Assembly (NCBI GenBank): GCA_963840235.1
Contig: CAWIYC010000008.1
Location: 248,001 to 312,000 of the forward strand
Source of the DNA: JBBRHQ01 sp963840235
Lineage (GTDB): Bacteria > Actinomycetota > Thermoleophilia > Solirubrobacterales > 70-9
Direction: 5' to 3'
DNA length: 64,000 nucleotides
This document shows, piece after piece, positions 55,074 through 62,393 of this stretch. Every line of letters begins with the position of its first letter. Within the stretch, counting starts at the first letter, position 1. The notes under the pieces are model-generated. The model saw only the letters and a list, made by a program, of their open reading frames with translations. It was not told the origin of the DNA and made no database searches. Made by a program: the position numbers and the translations under genes.

Positions 55074-55553
55074 TCAGTCGATCAGCAGGTGCGGGTAGTC
55101 GGCCTCGACGATCGCCCGGTAGCGGGAGATCAGCCCGAGGCTGGCCGGCAGGTAGGCCATCGCCGCCGCCGCCTCGGTGCAGGAGACGCGTATCTCCCCC
55201 CGTGCGACCGCGATCGCGAAGTTGACCCGGCCCTGGAGGTAGCGGTTGGCGATCCTCGAGTCCATCTCCAGGGTCAGCGCCGGGGTCCAGTCGACGTCCT
55301 CGGAGAAGTTCCAGCGCAGGCAGTGGCCGCCGAGGTCGGGCGCCGCGGCGAGATTGAGGACGACGCCGAGGTCGGGGTAGACGGCGCGGTGGGGAAGGTT
55401 GGCCGAGCGCAGTCGCGGCCCCAAGTCCGGGTCGCCGTCGATCTCGTTCAGCAGGGCGTCGAGGACCTCCCGCAACTCCTCGGCCGAGCGATACCCCGGA
55501 TCCCCGGTGTCGGCGCGGGTCGCCTCCTTGACCTTGACCGCTGCGGTAGCCAT
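55074..55553 (-). CDS. SCP2-like sterol carrier domain protein, tentative
   Basis: From ATG at 55553 the protein has 159 residues. It contains LRWNFSEDVDWTPALTLEMD and YLQGRVNFAIAVARGEIRVS, a beta-strand pattern like the SCP2 sterol-carrier fold. No catalytic motif is visible. A start at 55583 is possible and would add 10 residues. It stands alone with no clear operon partner. Function is not assigned beyond a possible hydrophobic ligand-binding role. Confidence 0.55.
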   Translation of the reverse strand: MATAAVKVKEATRADTGDPGYRSAEELREVLDALLNEIDGDPDLGPRLRSANLPHRAVYPDLGVVLNLAAAPDLGGHCLRWNFSEDVDWTPALTLEMDSRIANRYLQGRVNFAIAVARGEIRVSCTEAAAAMAYLPASLGLISRYRAIVEADYPHLLID

Positions 55554-55646
55554 GCCCGCGCAAGTGTAATCCGACACGAGCAAACGGGCGGACCGGTGGC
55601 ATCATCGCCACCGGTCCGCCCGATCCACGCAGCCCCAGCGCTCCGG

Positions 55647-56015
55647 TTACGCGGGAATCTCCTCCTCCTCGTGGGCCTGGAGGACCTCCTCCCCGCCCTC
55701 GCCGGTGCGGATGCGGATCGCCTCCTCCACCGGCAGGACGAAGATCTTGCCGTCGCCGACCTGCCCCGTGCGGGCGTGCTTGAGGATCGTCTCGACCACG
55801 AGACCCTTGTCCCTGTCGTCGACCACCACCTCGATCTTCAGCTTCGGCCGCACGTTGACCGTGAGATCCGAGCCGCGGTAATGCTCGACGATGCCCTTCT
55901 GGCGGCCCGAGCCCTTGGCCTCGAGGATCGACAGGGAGGGAAACCCCTTGTCGAGCAACTCGGTCCGGATCGGCTCGAACGCCTCGTGTCGGATGAACGC
56001 TTCGATCTTCTTCAT
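55647..56015 (-). CDS. P-II nitrogen regulatory protein lacking Tyr51
   Basis: The 122-residue protein follows the GlnB/GlnK pattern. The T-loop reads KGIVEHYRGSDLTVNVRPKL, with Ser49 present and the usual uridylylation tyrosine at position 51 replaced by leucine. The B- and C-loop regions (ARTGQVGDGKIFVLPVEEAI) are intact. It begins 12 nt downstream of amtB and probably regulates the AmtB channel by binding when 2-oxoglutarate is low. Covalent Tyr51 modification appears impossible, while Ser49 phosphorylation as in cyanobacteria is conceivable. A 10-residue acidic tail is unusual. Confidence 0.92.
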   Translation of the reverse strand: MKKIEAFIRHEAFEPIRTELLDKGFPSLSILEAKGSGRQKGIVEHYRGSDLTVNVRPKLKIEVVVDDRDKGLVVETILKHARTGQVGDGKIFVLPVEEAIRIRTGEGGEEVLQAHEEEEIPA

Positions 56016-56027
56016 CGTGATCTCTCC

Positions 56028-57578
56028 TTAGGCCCTGTTCGGGTTCTCGGCAGCCATCGTCGTGGCAGCCGCCGGGGCAGCCCCCGGTGCCGGAGCTGTG
56101 ACCGGAGGGGCACTCCTCGGGTATTCCGGCTGGGGGATGAACTGCTCCGGGTATCCGTACATCCCGTGCTCTGAGATGTCCAGCCCGGCGTCCTCCTCTG
56201 CCTCGGTGACACGGAGACCGTAGGTCTTCTTGATGAGCCAGAAAGTCGTGAAGCTCATGATGAAGACGAACGTGAAGGCGATCGTGAACCCGGCCACCTG
56301 GGCGATCAGCTGACTGAAGCTGCCCGAGTACCAGAGGCCGCCGTTGGGATCGCCGAACCCGTTGTACTGGGCCAGTCTCGGAGCGGTGAAGATCCCGCAC
56401 GAGATCGTCCCCCAGATACCGGCCATGCCGTGGGCCGAGAGGGCCCCGACCGGGTCGTCGATGTACTTGTCGACCCAGTAGACGCCGAGGACCACGATCA
56501 CACCTGCGACCGCGCCGATGATCGGCGCCGCCCACAGCTCGACGTAGCCCGACGGAGCGGTGATCGCGACCAGCGCCGCGATCGCGCCGTTGCCGGCCAT
56601 GCCGATGTCGATCGCCTTCGTCTTCGCGTAGGCGGTCGCGATTGCCGTCAGCACACCGGCGGCCGCCGCGATGTTGGTGATGATCAGGATCTCGGCGAAG
56701 CGCCCGTCGACCGCGTTCAGGGTCGAGCCGGGGTTGAACCCGAACCAGCCGAGCCAGAGGATCAGCACCCCGAGCCCGAACAGCGGCATGTTGTGCCCGG
56801 GGATCGCCCGCGGCTTGCCGTCGGGCCCGTACTTGCCCTTTCTGGGGCCGAGCAGCAGCAGCGCCGCCAGCGCCCCGGTTGCGCCGATCAGGTGGACGGC
56901 GGTGGAGCCGGCGAAGTCCTGCATGCCTGTGATCCCCGTGCCGAGCCAGTCACCGATCTGGAGGAAGCCGCCACCGAAGACCCAGTGGGCGCCGATCGGG
57001 TAGATGATCGTCGAGAAGACGATCGCGTAGATGATGTAGACGCCGAACTTGATCCGCTCCAGGGTCGTACCCCAGACGATCGCCAGCGAGACGGCGCAGA
57101 AGACGAACTGGAAGAACCACTTCGACTCGATCGTCGCGTTGGAGAGGTCCATGATCGGGAAGCTCGGATGGAAGACCTGTGTGCCTTCCTGGATCTCGGT
57201 CCAGGGACCGAGGTTGGTGAAGAAGAAGCCTCCGTCGTGTCCGATCACGCCGCCGAGCGGTCCGCCGAAGGCGAAGGCGAAGCCGACCGCCCACCACCCG
57301 ATCGCCGCGATCGAGAAGTTGGTGAGGATCTTGGCGATGATCGTCCCCACGTTCTTGCCGCGGGAGAAGCCGATCTCCAGGAACGCGAACCCGGCCTGCA
57401 TGAACATCACCAGGCAGCCGGCGAAGATGACCCACATCGTGTTGACCCCGACCGAGGGGTCGAGCTTGCCGTTGATCGCCTTGACCAGGTCGATCGAATC
57501 GGCGAAGGCAGCACTGGGGGCGAGCAACAGAACAGCCAGCGCGCCCAGCGGGATCGCCGCGAGGTACTTCCGTTTCAT
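56028..57578 (-). CDS. amtB: Ammonium transporter AmtB
   Basis: The 516-residue protein has a signal-like first helix (YLAAIPLGALAVLLLAPSAA) and eleven membrane helices with the family motifs MWVIFAGCLVMFMQAGFAFL, EIGFSRGKNVGTIIAKILTN and GSTAVHLIGATGALAALLLL. The conserved pore and histidine-containing helix regions look intact. It conducts ammonium and pairs with the downstream P-II gene. The C-terminal extension is rich in proline and alanine. Upstream lie tandem 20-bp repeats. Confidence 0.95.
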   Translation of the reverse strand: MKRKYLAAIPLGALAVLLLAPSAAFADSIDLVKAINGKLDPSVGVNTMWVIFAGCLVMFMQAGFAFLEIGFSRGKNVGTIIAKILTNFSIAAIGWWAVGFAFAFGGPLGGVIGHDGGFFFTNLGPWTEIQEGTQVFHPSFPIMDLSNATIESKWFFQFVFCAVSLAIVWGTTLERIKFGVYIIYAIVFSTIIYPIGAHWVFGGGFLQIGDWLGTGITGMQDFAGSTAVHLIGATGALAALLLLGPRKGKYGPDGKPRAIPGHNMPLFGLGVLILWLGWFGFNPGSTLNAVDGRFAEILIITNIAAAAGVLTAIATAYAKTKAIDIGMAGNGAIAALVAITAPSGYVELWAAPIIGAVAGVIVVLGVYWVDKYIDDPVGALSAHGMAGIWGTISCGIFTAPRLAQYNGFGDPNGGLWYSGSFSQLIAQVAGFTIAFTFVFIMSFTTFWLIKKTYGLRVTEAEEDAGLDISEHGMYGYPEQFIPQPEYPRSAPPVTAPAPGAAPAAATTMAAENPNRA

Positions 57579-57712
57579 TGCGTCCTCCTAGCCCGCCGCG
57601 GCACCCGGCCCCGGCGGTCGCAGTAGTTATGTCCCTCAAGGTAGGCGCGGCCTCCGCGGCGGTGTTTGGACAGCTGGCGCAAATCCGGCGCCGGCGTTTC
57701 TCACCAGTGTCG

Positions 57713-57811
57713 GGACCGCGCCTGGGGTGTGCCGGGATTCAGCCTGGGGTCCCCGGGATTCAGCCTGGGTCCCGGGATTCAGCCTGGGGTGCGCCGGGAC
57801 TCAGCCTGGGG
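57713..57811 (-). repeat. Four tandem repeats of CCGGGATTCAGCCTGGG type upstream of amtB
   Basis: Units occur at 57732-57749, 57753-57769, 57772-57789 and 57794-57811, with a degenerate one before. They lie between the amtB start and the M14 gene stop. Spacing of 19-22 bp suggests arrays of binding sites or slippage; no known regulator consensus is matched. Confidence 0.6.
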
Positions 57812-57822
57812 CGCGCCCGGCC

Positions 57823-58437
57823 TCAGGTGGCGAGGCGGATTGTCGCCATCGCCGCCCGCGCGTTTCGCCGGGCGGCGTGGTGCCGGAGGCGGCCGCCGGG
57901 CAGCTCGACGACGAAGGCGTCGGAGCCGGGGAAGCGGTGCTCCTGCCACTTCACCGCGGTGCCCGGCAGGTGCTCGCCGCGGCAGCGGCGGAAGGGAACG
58001 CCGCTGACCTCGGAGTAGCGGCGCTCGAGGTGGGCGTCGCCGCCGGCGCAGGGCGCCAGCACCTGGCCCCAGGGCTGGTGGTACCAGATCGAGATCCGCG
58101 GCCGCAGGCGGGAGACCAGGCGCCGCACCAGCCGCGACTCGGGCTCCGAGAACGGCCGCGGCCCCGGGTAGTAGCCGCTCGAGCGCGGCACACCGCCGTG
58201 CCAGCGGAAGGAGAAGTTGCGGTTGAGGTCGACCCCGTGGGCGTTTCGGCGGTCGTCCCGGGCGACCCCGTCCGGGTTGACCGTGTAGACGGTCCAGACG
58301 TCGACGCCGCGGACATCGGCCCAGCGACGGCGCAGCTCGCGGACCACCTTCAGCCCGGCGGTCTCGTCGCCGTGGATCGCGCCGACCACCAGCGCCTTGC
58401 GGGGGCTCTGCGGATCGCCCAGCCGCAGCGCCTTCAC
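57823..58437 (-). CDS. M14-family zinc carboxypeptidase (catalytic part, 5' end disrupted)
   Basis: From GTG at 58437 the frame encodes 204 residues. Zinc ligands are in ALVVGAIHGDETAGLKVVRE (histidine and glutamate), and a further histidine lies in ISIWYHQPWGQ. The substrate arginine region is GVDLNRNFSFRW and the catalytic glutamate is in DAFVVELPGG. This resembles murein-type M14 peptidases such as MpaA. Genes of this type normally begin with a signal peptide. One exists in the same frame upstream but is separated by a TGA at 58470-58468. Confidence 0.8.
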   Translation of the reverse strand: MKALRLGDPQSPRKALVVGAIHGDETAGLKVVRELRRRWADVRGVDVWTVYTVNPDGVARDDRRNAHGVDLNRNFSFRWHGGVPRSSGYYPGPRPFSEPESRLVRRLVSRLRPRISIWYHQPWGQVLAPCAGGDAHLERRYSEVSGVPFRRCRGEHLPGTAVKWQEHRFPGSDAFVVELPGGRLRHHAARRNARAAMATIRLAT

Positions 58438-58590
58438 CGCCCGTCCCTTCGACCGAGTGGCCGAGGGTCACCACGCGGCTCGCCCGGGCCCCGGCAGCCT
58501 CCCGCGGACCCCGGCAGCCTCCCCCGGAACCCCGAGCGCCGCGACGGCCAGCACGGCGACCATCGCCGCAATCGGTCCGACCCGCTTCAT
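58438..58590 (-). pseudogene. Disrupted 5' part of the M14 carboxypeptidase gene
   Basis: ATG 58590 starts a signal peptide (MKRVGPIAAMVAVLAVAALG) in the same frame as the M14 domain. An in-frame TGA at 58470-58468 interrupts it. In the +1 frame nearby the sequence reads VVTLGHSVEG, a family-like segment that would join the two parts. Two compensating one-base changes, or sequence errors, explain the structure. Confidence 0.65.
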
Positions 58591-58604
58591 CGCCCGCACG
58601 CTAA

Positions 58605-58657
58605 CTGCCGAGAGTTCAATCAGTCACCTCATTGATGACCTATTGCACTCTCGGCAG
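58605..58657 (+). repeat. Palindromic intergenic repeat, family P53, copy 3
   Basis: The 53-bp element starts CTGCCGAGAGTTCAAT, contains CACCTCATTGATGA and ends CACTCTCGGCAG. It folds into a long stem. Copies occur at 6916-6968 and 53481-53530, all in gaps between genes. Confidence 0.75.
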
Positions 58658-58696
58658 GAGGGGCGGCTAAGCGGGCGGCCCGCCGAAGGAGGGCGC

Positions 58697-59649
<953 letters not shown>

Positions 59650-59653
<4 letters not shown>

Positions 59654-60711
59654 CGCGACCCCGCCGGGGGTCCCGTCGCCTCGGCGTCGGTCGCCCACCC
59701 CGCCCTCTGCGCCCTCGCCCCGGGATGGGGCGAGGGGAAGAGACGGTGGCCGGCAGAGCCCTTGGCGACGAAGTCGCGGACCGCGGCCTCGGCGTCGAAG
59801 GCGGGCTCGAAGCCGACGTCGCGCTTCAATCTCGTGTTGTCGCAGCCGCGGCCGTAGCGCAGCAGCCTGATCCCGTCGTAGTAGAGGTCGGCGGCGCCGA
59901 GGCCGCGGCCCAGGCGACTGAGCACCGGGCCGGCGAGCTGGTGCGGGATCGGCAGCGTCGGGCGGCCGGCGAGGCGGAGGATCCGGTGCAGCGAGATCGT
60001 CCCGTCGGGGGCGACGTTGACCGGGCCGCGTACCGGGTTGCGCGCCGCCGCCGCCAGCGCCCCGGTGGCGTCGTCGGCGTGGATCAGCTGCAGCTGCGGG
60101 TCGAAGCCGAGCTGGGTCGGGACCACCGGCAGCGAGAGGTAGCGGTTGAGCGGCTGCTCGAGCCCCGGCCCGATCTCCGGCTGGAAGCGCAGCATCGTGC
60201 AGGTGACGCCGGGGTGGCGGCGGGCGAAGTTGTCGAAGTAGCCCTCGAGCTCGCCGATGTCGCGCTGGAAGCGCGTCTTCAGCGGGTAGCGGCGTGCCAT
60301 CTCCTCGGTGAAGAAGGACGGCGCCGAGGCCTCGCAGCCGTAGATCGCGGCCGAGCCGCGGGCGACGACGGCGCGCAGGCCGGCGGACTTCTCGCAGGCC
60401 GTGAGCAGCTGCAGCGTCCCGATCACGTTGATGTCGTGAAGGGCGCGCGCCGGCTTGTCGGGCTCGGGGTACCAGACGATCCCGCAGTGGACGACCACCT
60501 CCGGATCGAGCCCGGGCAGGATGCGCGAGATCACCGGGTTGCGGATGTCGGCCTCGATGAACTCGGTCCGCTCGAGATCGGCCGGCGGCGGCTTGGTGTC
60601 GACGCCGGCCAGGTAGGAGACCGTCGGGTCGCGCTCGAGCGCCCGCGCCAGCTCCGAGCCCCAGTGGCTGGCGACTCCGGTGATCACGACTCGGCTGCCC
60701 CCGGCAGCCAC
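59650..60711 (-). CDS. NAD-dependent epimerase/dehydratase family protein
   Basis: The 353-residue protein starts with a variant Rossmann motif, VVITGVASHWGSELARALE, and has SAAIYGCEAS in the place of the usual YxxxK region. The remainder is an extended SDR fold of the SDR_a type. The active site is not the canonical SYK, so catalysis is uncertain. It overlaps the acyltransferase gene and follows a phasin-like gene by 2 nt. These adjacent genes may act on the same lipid or storage compound. Confidence 0.78.
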
Positions 60712-60713
60712 GG

Positions 60714-61091
60714 CTAACCCTCGACCCTGGACTCAGCCTCGAGCGCCTCGACCCGCTCGGAGAGCTCGGCCACCTGCTTCTCCAGCAGCCGCAGCTCGTC
60801 GCGGGTGGCCACCCTCATCCCCTCGATCGCCTCGACCACTCGCGCGGCCGCGCCGGCCGAGGCCTCCTGGGCCCCCTGGCCGCGCTGGCTGATCGCCTCG
60901 CGGGCGTCCTGGCCGCGCTGGGAGACCGACTCGCGGGCGCCGCGGCCGCGCCGGGTCACCTCGTCGAGCAGCTCCTGGGCGCGCTCGCCGGCCTCGGTGG
61001 TGGCGGCGAAGGTCCGCTCGATCGCCTCGCGCAGGCTGTCGGAGACACCCCTCTCGTGGGCTCTCGTCGCCGCCGCTCTTCGCCGAATCAT
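60714..61091 (-). CDS. Phasin-like coiled-coil protein
   Basis: From ATG at 61091 the protein has 125 residues. It begins with a helical domain (SDSLREAIERTFAATTEAGE) followed by a repeat region of the type GARESVSQRGQDAREAISQR and a C-terminal leucine-zipper-like coiled coil (LRLLEKQVAELSERVEALEA). This composition is typical of phasins and PHA granule-associated proteins. It ends 2 nt before the epimerase gene. No PHA synthase is in the window. An upstream start would be in non-conserved sequence. Confidence 0.65.
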   Translation of the reverse strand: MIRRRAAATRAHERGVSDSLREAIERTFAATTEAGERAQELLDEVTRRGRGARESVSQRGQDAREAISQRGQGAQEASAGAAARVVEAIEGMRVATRDELRLLEKQVAELSERVEALEAESRVEG

Positions 61092-61130
61092 CCACGGGTA
61101 AGAGCTTAGTCCGAATAACCTCGGGCGACC

Positions 61131-61793
61131 GTGCCCGCCCGGCTCCGACCCAGCGCCCCGATCGCCGCCGACGCGGTCCTCACCGGCGATCCCGGGCGGG
61201 CGATGATGCTTGCCCAGGAGCTGACGGTGCAGCCGAAGATGAGCAATCACGCCCGCGGCCTCTGGGGCTACTGGGGCGTGAGGGAGGACGGCCGCGAGCT
61301 GACGGTGCAGGCGACCGGGACCGGCGGCCCGAGCGCCGCGCTGGTCCTCGCCGACCTGGCCGAGCTCGGCCTGAAGCGGGCGGTTCGGGTCGGCACCTGC
61401 GTCTCGGCCGACCCCGGGCCCGGCCTCGGCGAGGTGGTCGTGGTCGCCTCCGCATTCGCCGCCGACGGGGTCAGCCGCTCGCACGGCAACGAGGGCGCCG
61501 ACCTCACCGCCGACCTCACCGAGGCGCTCGCCGCCGCCGCCGAGGGGGCCGAGGTCGTCCGGGCCGCCAGCTTCGACGTCCTCCCCGGGGGCGACGCCCT
61601 CGCCGGGGCGGGGTTCCGCGTCGCCGACATGCAGACGGCGGCCCTGTTCTCGCTCGCGCCCGGCCTCGGGGTCTCGATCGGGGCGCTGCTCGTGGTCGCC
61701 GAGGACTCCTCCGGCGAGCGGATCGGCGACGAGGCGCTGGAGAGCTCGGCGAAGCGCGCCGGGCGCACCGCCGCGGGCGTACTCTCAGGCTGA
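61131..61793 (+). CDS. Nucleoside phosphorylase-like protein
   Basis: The 220-residue product starts (GTG) and shows the phosphate-binding VLTGDPGRAMMLAQELTVQP segment and GTGGPSAALVLADLAELG. The C-terminal half includes the conserved aspartate region VADMQTAALFSLAPGLGVSI. These match PNP/UDP phosphorylases, which split nucleosides with phosphate. Length is slightly short of typical (about 235-260). It is divergent from the phasin-like gene and convergent with the next gene, with a 9-bp gap. Confidence 0.78.
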   Translation: MPARLRPSAPIAADAVLTGDPGRAMMLAQELTVQPKMSNHARGLWGYWGVREDGRELTVQATGTGGPSAALVLADLAELGLKRAVRVGTCVSADPGPGLGEVVVVASAFAADGVSRSHGNEGADLTADLTEALAAAAEGAEVVRAASFDVLPGGDALAGAGFRVADMQTAALFSLAPGLGVSIGALLVVAEDSSGERIGDEALESSAKRAGRTAAGVLSG

Positions 61794-61802
61794 GGTCGAG
61801 CC

Positions 61803-62168
61803 TTAGTCTTCGACCTTGAGGCGCGACTGGTCGGCGCCGACGCTGACGTCGCCGTCGAGGCGGCGCCGGATCGCGCCGATGTCACGGGCAACCGTGTCGA
61901 TCTGCTCCTCGACCGACTCCAGCCGGTGCGAGAGCGAGCGCAGCCGGCGCTCGAGCCGCTCGACCTCGGCCGCCGAGGGCAGGTTGAGTGCCCCCATCGC
62001 CGCCTGCTGGGCCTCGATCGCCCGCTCGCGGGCGCCGAAGGCCGCCGAGAGCGCGCCGCCGAACATCGGGTTGTCGAGCAGGGCCTGGGCGAGGTCGCCG
62101 ACCGCCTGCTCGCCGCGGGCGCGGATGCTCTCATCCTCGGGTTCGGCGTGGGCGCGTTCGTCGCTCAT
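61803..62168 (-). CDS. Second phasin-like coiled-coil protein
   Basis: From ATG at 62168 the protein has 121 residues. It reads SIRARGEQAVGDLAQALLDN, then a MFGGALSAAFGARERAIEAQ helix and a coiled coil RLERRLRSLSHRLESVEEQI. It resembles the gene at 60714 in composition and length. The function may be storage-granule or membrane-associated. It is divergent from the peptidoglycan enzyme gene to its right and isolated by 225 bp that hold no clear regulatory signal. Confidence 0.6.
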   Translation of the reverse strand: MSDERAHAEPEDESIRARGEQAVGDLAQALLDNPMFGGALSAAFGARERAIEAQQAAMGALNLPSAAEVERLERRLRSLSHRLESVEEQIDTVARDIGAIRRRLDGDVSVGADQSRLKVED

Positions 62169-62393
62169 CTCAGACCCAGGGTACACGCCGCGGGACAAGG
62201 TTGTGGCCGCGTTAATCCATGCGGTCGAAGCGGTGGTCGTCCGCCCGTGAAAGGTAGTTTTTCGGGCACGGGTGCCCGCTTGCAATGGGAGAGAGGAACA
62301 AATAGCGTTGCCGTGGCTGCGCGTGGGGAGAGTGCGCGCGGTTGTGCCGGTCGTCATGCCTTCCAGCGGTAGCAGGAGAACAGTCGCCGTCAG

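Noticed and set aside
57713..57811. Repeats upstream of amtB considered as a CRISPR array
   Set aside because: The units are about 17 bp with only 2-5 bp between them, so there is no spacer DNA.
58468..58470. In-frame TGA in the M14 gene as a selenocysteine codon
   Set aside because: No selenocysteine is expected at this place, and the +1 frame reads a family-like segment, so indels explain it better.
62169..62393. c-di-AMP (ydaO-type) riboswitch before the peptidoglycan enzyme gene
   Set aside because: Such switches precede wall enzymes in actinobacteria, but I cannot find the conserved core segments here; only a short CGGGCA-CGGG-TGCCCG hairpin is present.
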